Source: Ralstonia pickettii
GTDB taxonomy: Bacteria; Pseudomonadota; Gammaproteobacteria; Burkholderiales; Burkholderiaceae
DNA length: 64,000 bases
Direction of reading: 5' to 3'
NCBI RefSeq assembly: GCF_030582395.1
Contig: NZ_CP104381.1
Coordinates: forward strand, 2,232,001 to 2,296,000
In this document: positions 10,833-19,169 of the stretch, one piece after another
Layout of the letters: each line of letters begins with the position of its first letter
How positions within the stretch are numbered: position 1 is the stretch's first letter
Program-made: the position numbers and the translations under genes
Notes under the pieces: generated by a model
Databases searched by the model: none
The model's input: only the letters and a program-made list of their open reading frames with translations
What the model was told of the DNA's origin: nothing

Positions 10833-11705
10833 ATGCAACGCGTCACCAAAGCCGTTTTCCCCGTCGCGGGGCTCGGAACCCGCTTTCTGCCGGCCACCAA
10901 GGCCAGCCCCAAGGAAATGCTGCCGGTCGTGGACAAGCCGCTGATCCAGTACGCGGTGGAAGAGGCCATGGCTGCCGGCATCACCGAGATGATCTTCGTG
11001 ACCGGCCGCAGCAAGCGCGCCATTGAAGATCACTTCGACAAGGCCTACGAGCTGGAAGCCGAACTCGAAGCGAAGCAGAAGACCGCGCTGCTGGAGGTCG
11101 TGCGTTCGATCAAGCCGTCGCATGTGGATTGCTTCTACGTGCGCCAGCCGGAAGCGCTGGGGCTCGGCCACGCCGTGCAATGCGCCGAAAAGCTCGTCGG
11201 CGATGCGCCCTTCGCCGTCATCCTGGCTGACGACCTGCTGGACGGCGACCCGCCCGTCATGAAGCAAATGGTCGACCTGTACGAGCACTACAACTGCTCG
11301 GTGATCGGCGTGGAAGAAATCGACCCCGTGCAGAGCCGTTCGTACGGCGTGGTCGATGGCCGCCCGTGGGAAGAAGACGGCAGCGTCATCAAGATGTCAG
11401 GCATTGTCGAGAAGCCGGCGCCCGAAAATGCGCCGTCCAACCTCGGCGTGGTGGGCCGCTACATCCTCACGCCGCGCATTTTTGACCACATCCGCAACCT
11501 CAAGCCCGGTGCGGGCGGGGAGTTGCAGCTGACGGACGCCATCCAATCGCTGCTGTCTGCCGAACAAGTGCTGGCCTACCGCTACAAGGGCGTGCGCTAC
11601 GACTGCGGCAGCAAGCTGGGCTACCTAAAGGCCACGGTGGAACTGGCGCTCAAGCACAAGGAAGTCGCGGACGAATTCCGCGCCTATCTGGCTGCGCGCG
11701 GCTGA
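10833..11705 (+). CDS. galU: UTP--glucose-1-phosphate uridylyltransferase
   Basis: Makes UDP-glucose from UTP and glucose-1-phosphate, a precursor for exopolysaccharide, LPS and trehalose. The 290-residue sequence has the nucleotidyltransferase loop [17 protein letters not shown] near residues 9-25, the DDLLDG metal/sugar region near 131-136, and VVEKP-type [13 protein letters not shown] further on. An AAGGA ribosome site precedes the ATG. It ends at a strong bidirectional terminator. UDP-sugars from this enzyme could feed Pel synthesis encoded 22 kb away, but that link is inference. Confidence 0.96.
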   Translation: MQRVTKAVFPVAGLGTRFLPATKASPKEMLPVVDKPLIQYAVEEAMAAGITEMIFVTGRSKRAIEDHFDKAYELEAELEAKQKTALLEVVRSIKPSHVDCFYVRQPEALGLGHAVQCAEKLVGDAPFAVILADDLLDGDPPVMKQMVDLYEHYNCSVIGVEEIDPVQSRSYGVVDGRPWEEDGSVIKMSGIVEKPAPENAPSNLGVVGRYILTPRIFDHIRNLKPGAGGELQLTDAIQSLLSAEQVLAYRYKGVRYDCGSKLGYLKATVELALKHKEVADEFRAYLAARG

Positions 11706-11730
11706 GTCCAACGCGCGCATCACCATAGAA

Positions 11731-11765
11731 AAAACCCGCGCAGCTTAAGCTGGCGCGGGTTTTTT
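11731..11765. terminator. Bidirectional rho-independent terminator after galU
   Basis: ACCCGCGC + AGCTT pairs with AAGCT + GCGCGGGT (with a one-base bulge), flanked by an A-run on the left and TTTTTT on the right. It lies between convergent galU and the glycosidase-like gene and can serve both. Confidence 0.9.
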
Positions 11766-11836
11766 GTTGCCGGATCGTGTCCCGTCCGTCCGGCGCGGAG
11801 TTCCACCCGTTTTGCGAGGAGAGGCTGCAGCCCTTC

Positions 11837-12832
11837 TTATCGCGGTGCTGCCAACGGCTTGATGGTGTTGCTCAGCAGGCTCCAGTAAGAGCTGCTGCTG
11901 TACGGCAGCATCTGTTCAGCGTAGTTCCACCAGAAGTAGCCACCGATAAACCGTGGGTCGCCCGCCATCGTGGTGGTGCCCATCGGGTAGTACGACTTGA
12001 TCAGGTTCTGCTGCACCGATGCCGGAGCCGATGTGCTGGACGTGCCGATTTCGCCGAAGCCCACCTTTGCCACCGGGAAGATGCTTTCGAGCAACTTGAA
12101 ATCGTTTGCCCACGTCGGATGCAAACCGGGACAGTCCTGGTAGGGGTAGTAGCTGAACAGCGCGTAGTCAGCACCTTGGCGCACACGTGCAGGCAGATAC
12201 GTCTGTGCCCAGGTACGCCACGAGTCCATCGGCAGCTCGTAGCAATTCGTGCCCTTGCCGTCGTCGTTGTAGTACATCGTGACCGCGGTCAGGCCGCCTG
12301 CAGCTTTGACGATGTCATGCGCCGCCGCGACCATGTTGCCGATATCGCGCTCCTCGCTCGCGGCTACCGAGTTCGGGCCGGTCGAGTCCGCGCGCAGCCA
12401 TTCCCCGTTGATCTCGTTGGCGATCTCCCACACGTCCACTACGTTCTTCAGCGTGCCCACCAACTCGTTGGTACGGTCGGTGTACGTCTGCAGATCGCTC
12501 GGGAAGTAGTACGAATCCATGATCTCGCCCATCACGTAGGCGACAGCATGGAGTTTGACGAGCGCCGGGTAGTACTGCGCAGCCGACATACCCGGGTCAA
12601 AGACCACGCGCACGGTCGGCTTGTACGGCAAATGCGTGAGCGAGGCCACGATCGCGTTGATGTTGCTGACGTCGTCAACCGTGACACCATAGATCGGTGC
12701 CTTCGGACGCGTGGCCTGCGCCGAGGCGGTTTGGGTTCCGAGACCTGTCAGCGTCACCGCCGCCGTCAGACCTACCAAAGCGCGCAGGCTCATGCGCGCC
12801 GCTCTCTGTGCTGCTTTCTTGGTTTCCAACAT
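11837..12832 (-). CDS. Exported clan GH-A-like glycoside hydrolase
   Basis: A 331-residue protein with a signal peptide (residues 1-39, ending TASAQA) and a TIM-barrel glycosidase look. WEIANEING places an Asn-Glu pair at residues 139-140, the usual acid/base of clan GH-A. VGFGEIG places Glu261 at the position expected of the nucleophile on strand 7. The spacing of about 120 residues fits GH5/GH39-like enzymes. The exact family and substrate cannot be told by eye. Two cysteines, Cys197 and Cys234, may pair in the periplasm. It stands alone, converging on galU, with a roughly 390-bp leader region upstream. A role in polysaccharide turnover is inference. Confidence 0.7.
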   Translation of the reverse strand: MLETKKAAQRAARMSLRALVGLTAAVTLTGLGTQTASAQATRPKAPIYGVTVDDVSNINAIVASLTHLPYKPTVRVVFDPGMSAAQYYPALVKLHAVAYVMGEIMDSYYFPSDLQTYTDRTNELVGTLKNVVDVWEIANEINGEWLRADSTGPNSVAASEERDIGNMVAAAHDIVKAAGGLTAVTMYYNDDGKGTNCYELPMDSWRTWAQTYLPARVRQGADYALFSYYPYQDCPGLHPTWANDFKLLESIFPVAKVGFGEIGTSSTSAPASVQQNLIKSYYPMGTTTMAGDPRFIGGYFWWNYAEQMLPYSSSSYWSLLSNTIKPLAAPR

Positions 12833-13223
12833 TGTGATTTTCTATTCCCTCGGACGCAAAAACCTTACGCCCAGTACGTCGATGGACAAGCGCCGTCCTA
12901 CCTGTGCGGTATCCCGATGTGGTGTGACTTCTTTGACACACTGAACACCGAACGGGTGCGAGCGTCAGATGACGCCCCGGTCGGCGAATGGATGCGCGAT
13001 TAGAGGTCCTGCTGAGTCGATGGATCGATCAGCGGCCGTGCGCTTATTGATGGACTGGTACAGCTGGCGCGGGCACACCCGAGGGCTGCTCGCGGCTTGA
13101 AAAATATAACAAGCCCTGCACTTCAGTTGGCTGCCAACTGTGTTCCCCCCGTCGGCAGCCAAGCGGGATGATACCGAATGTTGCCGGGAGATCAACGAAA
13201 TTTAACGCTGCTTACGCAACAAT
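12833..13223. other. Intergenic region with a short dyad
   Basis: No gene is apparent. CAGTTGG (13124-13130) and CCAACTG (13134-13140) form a perfect 7-bp dyad with a 3-base centre, about 290 bp upstream of the glycosidase-like gene. It could be an operator or a small hairpin. An A/T-rich patch (13099-13111) beside it might hold a promoter. Confidence 0.35.
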
Positions 13224-13259
13224 AATAAAAAAACCGCGGGTCTACAGGACACGCGGTTT
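13224..13259 (-). terminator. Rho-independent terminator of infA
   Basis: AAACCGCG (13231-13238) pairs with CGCGGTTT (13252-13259). On the minus strand the stem is followed by a T-rich run ending TTATTATT, 45 bp beyond the infA stop. Confidence 0.85.
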
Positions 13260-13304
13260 CTTTGAAACGCCCGCTGGACGGACGTCTTGCCTGCACAGCC
13301 GTTT

Positions 13305-13523
13305 TTACTTGTGCCGGTAATTGATGCGACCCTTGGTGAGGTCGTACGGCGACATTTCCAGCTTCACGCGGTCGCCCGCCAGAATACGGATGCGGTGCTT
13401 CTGCATCTTGCCCGATGCGTAAGCCCAAATTTCCACGCCGTTTTCCAGTTGCACGCGAAAACGATTGTCGGGAAGTGCTTCAGACACCACCCCTTCAAAT
13501 TCAATCAGTTCTTCCTTGGCCAA
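13305..13523 (-). CDS. infA: Translation initiation factor IF-1
   Basis: IF-1 binds the A site of the 30S subunit and supports start-codon selection. The 72-residue protein begins [20 protein letters not shown] and ends [11 protein letters not shown], a single OB-fold domain of exactly the usual length. No ATG is available at the N-terminus; the start is TTG at 13523, with AGGA six bases upstream (inside AAAGGAACAAG). Burkholderiales usually carry a further infA in the ribosomal-protein operon. This solitary copy, outside any ribosomal gene cluster, is probably the second paralogue. A terminator follows directly. Confidence 0.93.
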   Translation of the reverse strand: MAKEELIEFEGVVSEALPDNRFRVQLENGVEIWAYASGKMQKHRIRILAGDRVKLEMSPYDLTKGRINYRHK

Positions 13524-13870
13524 ACTTGTTCCTTTGTATGCAGCACGCGGCTGCGCCGATGGTTGCAATGATGTGATGACCCACCCGAACCACGCCGCAC
13601 GCCTGGACCAGCATGCAGCGGTACGCCGCGATCATCTGCCCGGACAGCGGGCCTGGGGGGTACCGAGTTGCACGAAACATAAAGTACGCCCACCTGTGGC
13701 GTGCGCCGCTTCGTGCAAGCAAGAGCGAGGATGGGTGGCGGTCGCAGATGCGCGCCGCCCGACTCGGCGCGGGGTATTCCCCGGTGCTGGACTCAGCCGC
13801 CACCGGCCATGACTGGCCCGGCGGAGAGCCGGATTCGCCCACTATTCTACCACGGGCGCGTTCCGCGGTT
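13524..13870. other. Gene-free stretch upstream of infA
   Basis: About 345 bp in which I see no supported gene or RNA. It must contain the infA promoter. The frames that cross it have codon use and residues unlike their neighbours. Confidence 0.4.
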
Positions 13871-14164
13871 TCACGCCCCGTCAGCAGGAAGCGACAGTTC
13901 AGGAACGTCGCCATCGATGATGCTCTCAGCGAAGCGCAGCGCAGCAATGCGCGCAGCGCCCACATTGCTGAATTGCCGGTCCCCCGATAGGCGGAAGACC
14001 TGGGTCTGCCCGGGTTCGGGCGACTCCCCTGCCCGACAGATCATCACGGCTGCGTTGTAGCTGCGATCCTCCCTGGCCTCGGGCCAGCGTGCCGTGCGTT
14101 CATGTTGGAAAGCCAACGGATAAATGTCGAAGCCTTTGTATTGGCCCGCCGGCGATGTGTCCAT
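13871..14164 (-). CDS. Small hypothetical protein (97 aa)
   Basis: A 97-residue soluble protein without signal peptide or membrane segment. I do not recognise the family. It has a YKGFDIYPLAFQHE motif near the N-terminus and a C-terminal GAARIAALRFAESIIDGDVP segment, which looks like a small alpha/beta domain. The start at 14164 is chosen because AAGGGGG lies about 12 bases upstream and the residues before it read as noise. It is monocistronic. Similar short 'YKGF-I-P' proteins occur in Burkholderiaceae as conserved hypotheticals, by memory only. Confidence 0.6.
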   Translation of the reverse strand: MDTSPAGQYKGFDIYPLAFQHERTARWPEAREDRSYNAAVMICRAGESPEPGQTQVFRLSGDRQFSNVGAARIAALRFAESIIDGDVPELSLPADGA

Positions 14165-14462
14165 CTGAAATGCCCCCTTCTTGAACGTCGAGTGCTGTCT
14201 GACTATACACCCGTGCGTTTTGCATGGCGATGAAAGCGACGGCAACGTTTGACTGCGGGCACGGTGCAATGGGCACACGCCCGCCTGCCCGGCCACGCTT
14301 TCGGCACCACCACGAAGGCTGGTCTGAAGAAGTTTCACATCGCCACCCTCCACGGCAGGGTACGGCGCAATCGGATTGTGCTAGCTTGAATTGGTGCTTG
14401 CCACGGCATTCAAACGGGTGCCCGCCGTCACCCGCAACGCACCAATTCCGACCCTTTCAAGA

Positions 14463-15578
14463 ATGACGATGCGCCTGATCTCTCTGATTGCCCTGGCGTG
14501 TGCCGGGCTGATGCTGTCTGCCTGCGGTGGTGGTGACGGTGGCTCGTCATCGAGCCCGCAAGCCAGCGCTGCTTCCAACGCCGCGACCGCACAGTCGAAG
14601 GCGGTAGCTGCAACCGCCGCAGCCACCACACTTGCCTGCGGAGTCAACGGCACCTCGCCGCTGGCAGGCGTGCAAACTTGGATGTATCAGTTGCAGGGCA
14701 TGACGACCAGCGCGCAAATCGATGCGCTGGACGCCCAGCCGTACGACATGCTGGTGATCGAGGCCAACAACACCGTCAAGGGGCTGGAGAATTTCAACAC
14801 CGTCGACATGGTGGCGCGCCTGCGCACCAAGCCCGACGGCTCCGCGCGCAAGGTGCTCGCCTACATCGACATTGGCGAGGCCGAAGACTTCCGCACCTAT
14901 TGGACATCGAGCTGGAAGGCGCCCACAGCGAGCGGGCCCGGCACTCCTGACTTCATCATCAAGGCCGACCCCGATGGCTGGGCCGGCGATTATCCGGTCG
15001 CGTTCTGGGACCCGCGCTGGCAAGCGCTCTGGCTCGGGCCGAACGGCGCCGTCGCACAACTGGCGCGCGAGGGATTCGATGGCGTCTATCTGGACTGGGT
15101 CGAGGCGTACGCCGAGCCTTCTGTGGCAGACGCGGCCCTGGCGGCAGGCATCGATCCGGCCAAGGCCATGGTGGATTTCATCGCCAAGATCCGTGCGGCC
15201 GGCCGCGCCATCAATCCGCAGTTCGCGGTGATCCAGCAAAATGCGTCGTCGTTGATTGACGACGTCGGCGAGTCAACGCTGCTGGCAACGATCGATGGCA
15301 TCTCACAGGAAGATACGTGGTTCGGCGGCAGCTCCGGCGCCGCATGGAGCAGCGCCTCCGGTGGCGACAAGGCTGCGAGCACCGCCGACACGCAATGGAC
15401 GATCGAACAGTTGCAGAAATACTGCGCCGGCAGCGTGCCCGTCTTCACGATCGACTACGCGTTGAAGACCACCAACGCGCAGAAGGTCTACACGGCGTCG
15501 CGCGGGCAAGGCTTCCGCCCGCTGGTCTCGCGCATTGCGCTGTCCAAGCCGACGACTACGCCGCCCTGGAATTACTGA
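14463..15578 (+). CDS. GH114-like (TM1410-type) lipoprotein
   Basis: A 371-residue lipoprotein. The N-terminus MTMRLISLIALACAGLMLSA|C has a clear lipobox (LSAC), followed by a Gly/Ser/Ala-rich linker of about 50 residues. The body resembles the TM1410/GH114 TIM-barrel family (endo-alpha-1,4-polygalactosaminidase-like). It has VLAYIDIGEAEDFRTYW, then VAFWDPRWQALW, then GFDGVYLDWVEAY, whose Asp residues fit the family active site. The hydrolase domain of PelA (43.4-46.3 kb) has the same pattern (AYVSLGEV, GYRGFFLDTLDSY). It may trim a galactosamine-containing polymer; that is inference. An alternative ATG at 14469 is in frame. Its 3' end overlaps the convergent pobA stop by 23 bp. Confidence 0.75.
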   Translation: MTMRLISLIALACAGLMLSACGGGDGGSSSSPQASAASNAATAQSKAVAATAAATTLACGVNGTSPLAGVQTWMYQLQGMTTSAQIDALDAQPYDMLVIEANNTVKGLENFNTVDMVARLRTKPDGSARKVLAYIDIGEAEDFRTYWTSSWKAPTASGPGTPDFIIKADPDGWAGDYPVAFWDPRWQALWLGPNGAVAQLAREGFDGVYLDWVEAYAEPSVADAALAAGIDPAKAMVDFIAKIRAAGRAINPQFAVIQQNASSLIDDVGESTLLATIDGISQEDTWFGGSSGAAWSSASGGDKAASTADTQWTIEQLQKYCAGSVPVFTIDYALKTTNAQKVYTASRGQGFRPLVSRIALSKPTTTPPWNY

Positions 15579-16782
15579 GCACGCTCAACGACGCACCGGC
15601 CGGCGCATCGGCAAACGGCAGGCCGACGTAGTTTTCGGCCAGCACGCGCGCGCCGGCCGCTGAGCTGGTTACGTAGTCCAGCTCGGCGCGCTGCAGCTTC
15701 TGCATGAACGGCGTGTGGTCGTCAAAGCGATGCAGCATCGACGTCATCCACCACGAGAAATGCTCCGCGCGCCAGACGCGTTGCAGGCAGCGCTCGGCGT
15801 AGCCTGCAAGCTGGGTGGTGTCGTTCTGCTTGTAGCGTGCCGTGAGCGCCTGTGCCAGGACGCGCACGTCGGCAACGGCGAGGTTCATGCCCTTCGCGCC
15901 TGTAGGCGGCACGATGTGCGCAGCATCGCCTGCCAGGAACAGGCGCCCGTACTGCATCGTCTCGCAGACGAAGCTGCGCATCGGCGTGACGCTCTTCTGC
16001 AGAATCGGACCTTCCTTCAGGCGCCAGCCGTCGTTGTTTTCCAGGCGCGTGTGCAGCTCGTCCCAGATGCGCGCATCCGACCATTCAGCCAGGTTCTCGT
16101 CCGGCTTGCATTGCAGGTAAAGCCGCGTGATCTTGGGTGAACGCATGCTGAAGAGCGCAAAGCCGCGATCATGGTTTGCGTAGATCAGCTCTTCCGCCGC
16201 CGGTTCGGCTTCCGCCAGGATGCCAAGCCACGCAAAGGGATAGACGCGCTCGAACACCGCTTGCCGCTGCGCGGGAATCGCCTGCCGGCAGATGCCGTGA
16301 AAGCCATCGCAGCCGGCGATGTAATCGCATTGCAATGTCTGCGGCACGCCGTCGTGGACGAACTGCACCGAAGGCGTGGCCGACTCGATGTCGTGCACCG
16401 ACACATCGCTCACATCGAACAACAGCGGCGCACCCTGCTGCACGCGTGCGGCAATCAGATCCTTCACCACCTCGTGCTGCCCATAGACCGTGATCGAGCG
16501 GCCGCCCGACATCGCCGTCAGATCGATGCGATGGCGTTTGCCGCCGAACAGCAAGTCGATACCGTGGTGCACGAGCCCCTCGCGCCGCATGCGCTCGCCC
16601 ACGCCCGCTTCGTTGAGCACGTCGACCGTGCCTTGCTCCAGCACGCCGGCGCGGATGCGCTCTTCAACGTACGCGCGGCTCTTGGTTTCGAGGATGACGG
16701 CGTCGATGCCGTTGCGGTGCAGAAGCTGTCCGAGCAAAAGGCCTGACGGACCTGCGCCAATGATGGCGACCTGGGTGCGCAT
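15556..16782 (-). CDS. pobA: 4-Hydroxybenzoate 3-monooxygenase
   Basis: An FAD flavoprotein that hydroxylates 4-hydroxybenzoate to protocatechuate with NADPH and O2. The 408-residue protein has the Rossmann motif VAIIGAGPSGLLLGQLL (residues 4-20), the DG motif (CDGFHG) and the FAD-ribityl motif GDAAHIVPPTGAKGMNLA. It also has the PobA-typical RAGVLEQGTVDVL near residue 44. Start chosen at 16782 with GGAG upstream; the reading frame extends further but without homology. The C-terminus is about 14 residues longer than the classic 394-residue enzyme. It is divergent from a LysR gene and next to the pca operon that degrades its product. Confidence 0.95.
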   Translation of the reverse strand: MRTQVAIIGAGPSGLLLGQLLHRNGIDAVILETKSRAYVEERIRAGVLEQGTVDVLNEAGVGERMRREGLVHHGIDLLFGGKRHRIDLTAMSGGRSITVYGQHEVVKDLIAARVQQGAPLLFDVSDVSVHDIESATPSVQFVHDGVPQTLQCDYIAGCDGFHGICRQAIPAQRQAVFERVYPFAWLGILAEAEPAAEELIYANHDRGFALFSMRSPKITRLYLQCKPDENLAEWSDARIWDELHTRLENNDGWRLKEGPILQKSVTPMRSFVCETMQYGRLFLAGDAAHIVPPTGAKGMNLAVADVRVLAQALTARYKQNDTTQLAGYAERCLQRVWRAEHFSWWMTSMLHRFDDHTPFMQKLQRAELDYVTSSAAGARVLAENYVGLPFADAPAGASLSVLSNSRAA

Positions 16783-16849
16783 GATGGTTGTCTCCGGATG
16801 GATTTGGAATCGTACTGGCAACCATTGTTGGCGCGTGCCTTGATATCGC

Positions 16850-16864
16850 ACAATGCAATATTGT
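16850..16864. promoter_or_regulatory. Candidate LysR operator between pobA and its regulator
   Basis: ACAAT-gcaat-ATTGT is a perfect dyad with a 5-base centre, and the flanks continue it loosely (ATCG on the left, CGAT on the right). It satisfies the T-N11-A pattern of LysR-type sites and lies 68 bp upstream of the pobA ATG and 39 bp upstream of the LysR gene. Confidence 0.5.
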
Positions 16865-16902
16865 CGATAAACTGTATCGCCGATTCAGATAGTGCGATTG
16901 CC

Positions 16903-17880
16903 ATGTCCACCCTGCCCAACTTCGATCTGAACTTGTTGCCGATCCTGCTGGCGCTGCATGATGCGCGCAGCGTGAGCATGGCCGCGCAACAGCTTGGCAT
17001 GAGCCAGCCAGGCGTGAGCACGGCGCTGGGCAAGCTGCGCGCGGCATTCGACGACCCGCTGTTCGTGCGCACCTCGCGGGGCATGGAGCCGACGCCACGG
17101 GCGCTGGCGCTCATTCCCGCGGCGCGCGACGTGCTGGCCCGTGTGCAGGAAGGCATTCTTGAGACCGGCGCGTTCGATCCGGCCACCACCACGCACACGT
17201 TCTCGATCTCGTTGTCCGACGTAGGCGAGATGGTCTTTCTGCCGCGCATTGTCGAGGCGATGGCACGGCAGGCGCCGCGGGCTTCGGTGCAGTCCGTATC
17301 GCTTCCGCCGGCGCAGATCGAGCGCGCGCTGGAGACCGGTTCGCTTGACCTGGCCGTCGGTTACTTCCCCGACCTGAAAAAGAACAACTTTTTCCAACAG
17401 CGGTTGTTTACGCATTACTTCACGTGCATCGTGCGGGCTGACCATCCCGTCACGCGCGGCGGCAATACGAAGCTGTCGATGGCGCAGTTTCTGGAATACG
17501 GACATGCCGTGGTGCGCGCAGAGGGCCGCAGCCAGGAACTGTACGAACGGTTTCTGGAACGCAAGCGCATCCGACGGACGCCAGCGCTACTCACGCCGCA
17601 TTTCATGAGCATCCCGTTCATCCTCGCGCGCACAGACTTGATTGCGACGGTGCCGCACGCCGTCGGACTGTCGTTCATGCAATCGCACGCCAACATCCGC
17701 GTGATGGAACCGCCGCTGGAGCTGCCGAGCTTCGATCTCAAGCAGCACTGGCATCGCAAGTTTCACAATGACGCCCGCAGCCAATGGCTCCGGGCCCTCG
17801 TGTCGTCGCTGTTCAACGATGAGGCGGACGAATGGCGTGAACCCGGCCATCGGCCTGCCCAACGGAAGAACACAAGGTAA
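16903..17880 (+). CDS. LysR-family regulator, probable activator of pobA
   Basis: A 325-residue LysR-type regulator. The N-terminal winged helix-turn-helix covers about residues 5-65 (SVSMAAQQLGMSQPGVSTALGKLR, then DDPLFVRTSRGMEPTPRA). The effector-binding domain follows (THTFSISLSDVGEMVFLPRI onward). The start at 16903 (MSTLPNFDLNLLPIL) is the natural N-terminus for the family; the in-frame residues upstream are not. Divergence from pobA and the dyad between them suggest that it controls pobA, perhaps with 4-hydroxybenzoate as ligand. That role is inferred from position alone. Confidence 0.85.
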   Translation: MSTLPNFDLNLLPILLALHDARSVSMAAQQLGMSQPGVSTALGKLRAAFDDPLFVRTSRGMEPTPRALALIPAARDVLARVQEGILETGAFDPATTTHTFSISLSDVGEMVFLPRIVEAMARQAPRASVQSVSLPPAQIERALETGSLDLAVGYFPDLKKNNFFQQRLFTHYFTCIVRADHPVTRGGNTKLSMAQFLEYGHAVVRAEGRSQELYERFLERKRIRRTPALLTPHFMSIPFILARTDLIATVPHAVGLSFMQSHANIRVMEPPLELPSFDLKQHWHRKFHNDARSQWLRALVSSLFNDEADEWREPGHRPAQRKNTR

Positions 17881-17943
17881 TCGATCGGACGGGTATTGCC
17901 GGGTCTGCCCGATGTGTTGCGTGCCGACCCGGGGGCGATGCCA

Positions 17944-18342
17944 TTACCTCTTTGCAGCGTGCTCCGCATCCATCTCGGCAAACACCGTCTGCGCCAGATG
18001 GAAGGCATGGTTGGCCGCCGGCACACCGCAGTAGATTGCCGCCTGCAGCAGCGTTTCCTGAATCTCGTCGCGCGTAACGCCGTTGTTGGCGGCAGCGCGC
18101 AGGTGCAGGCGCAACTCACCGTCGCGGCCGAGGGCGACCATCATGGCGATCGTCAGCAGGCTGCGTGTGTGGCGCGGCAAGCCGGGGCGTGTCCAGATTT
18201 CACCCCACGCGTAGCGCGTGATGAGGTCCTGAAACGGAGCCGTCAGCTCAGTCTGCGCAGCATTGGCACGGTCGACGTGAACATCGCCCAGTACGGCGCG
18301 GCGCACTTCCATGCCCGCCGCGTAGCGTTCACGATCATCCAT
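17944..18342 (-). CDS. pcaC: 4-Carboxymuconolactone decarboxylase
   Basis: Decarboxylates gamma-carboxymuconolactone to beta-ketoadipate enol-lactone in protocatechuate breakdown. The 132-residue protein has the AhpD-like helical core with LRLHLRAAANNGVTRDEIQE and a conserved C-terminal GVPAANHAFHLA. The start at 18342 (MDDRERYAAGMEVRRAVLGD) matches family N-termini. Its first eight bases overlap the end of pcaD, so the two are translationally coupled. It is the last gene of the operon; no clear terminator follows in the 62 bp before the LysR gene. Confidence 0.95.
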   Translation of the reverse strand: MDDRERYAAGMEVRRAVLGDVHVDRANAAQTELTAPFQDLITRYAWGEIWTRPGLPRHTRSLLTIAMMVALGRDGELRLHLRAAANNGVTRDEIQETLLQAAIYCGVPAANHAFHLAQTVFAEMDAEHAAKR

Positions 18343-19147
18343 GGGCAACCTCGCGCACAACGCCGGTCGTCAAGAAGCTCACAAGCGCTTTCGTGTAGCC
18401 GTCGGCCTGCTCCCAGTTGGCGAGGTGGCCGGCTGACAGTTCGATGTACTGGGCGCCGGGCACGCCGTCGGCAATGAGCTTGGTCTGTGCAGCCGGCGTG
18501 GAAATATCGTGCGTGCCGCCAATCACCAGCATCGGCACGCGGATGTTCGGCATATGCGCGCGCAAATCCGCATCGCGAATGGCTGCACAGTTGCCGTTGT
18601 AGCCAGCATCCGGCGTGGACAGCAGCATCGCCTTGACGATGTCGACGCGGTTCGCGTTGGCGTCGCGGTAGCCCTGGGTGAACCAGCGCTCCAGCACCGT
18701 CTCCGTAATGCTGGCCATGCCGCCCTGTTCGACCTGCGCGATGCGGGTGTTCCAGCTTTGCTGCGTGCCGATCAGCGCGGCAGTGTTCGTCACGACCATG
18801 CGAGGGAAGCGCTCGCCGTGATACGCGGCCAGCCACAGGCCCGTCAGCCCGCCCATAGACAGACCGCAAAACAGCGCCAGCTCAATGTTGTAGTGGTCGA
18901 GCAGCGCGAGCACATCACCACCGAGTTGCGCGACGCCAAACGGCGCGTCCGGCACGCTCGATTGTCCGTGGCCGCGTTGGTCATAGCGCAGCAGGCGGAA
19001 GTGCTGGCGCAATGCTTCGAGCTGCGGCTCCCACATACCGAGGTTGGTGCCGAGCGAGTTCGACAGCACCAGCACCGGCTTACCCGTGCCGGGCCCATCA
19101 TCGAATTCGTGATACAGGCGGACGTTGTCGTGTTCGAGCCAGGGCAT
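18335..19147 (-). CDS. pcaD: 3-Oxoadipate enol-lactonase
   Basis: Hydrolyses beta-ketoadipate enol-lactone to beta-ketoadipate. A 270-residue alpha/beta hydrolase with the nucleophile elbow GLSMGG, the oxyanion-region LSNSLGTNLGMW, RYDQRGHGQSS, the acid segment IGGTHDISTP and the catalytic His in SAGHLANWEQ. The start at 19147 (MPWLEHDNVRLYHEF) is preceded by GGAG at seven bases. It lies 22 bp downstream of pcaB and overlaps pcaC by eight bases. Confidence 0.95.
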   Translation of the reverse strand: MPWLEHDNVRLYHEFDDGPGTGKPVLVLSNSLGTNLGMWEPQLEALRQHFRLLRYDQRGHGQSSVPDAPFGVAQLGGDVLALLDHYNIELALFCGLSMGGLTGLWLAAYHGERFPRMVVTNTAALIGTQQSWNTRIAQVEQGGMASITETVLERWFTQGYRDANANRVDIVKAMLLSTPDAGYNGNCAAIRDADLRAHMPNIRVPMLVIGGTHDISTPAAQTKLIADGVPGAQYIELSAGHLANWEQADGYTKALVSFLTTGVVREVAHG

Positions 19148-19169
19148 GGTGTCTCCGTGGAATACGTGT

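Noticed and set aside
9378..11288. 636-residue frame opposite valS and galU
   Set aside because: It crosses two well-identified genes on the other strand and has no protein character or ribosome site.
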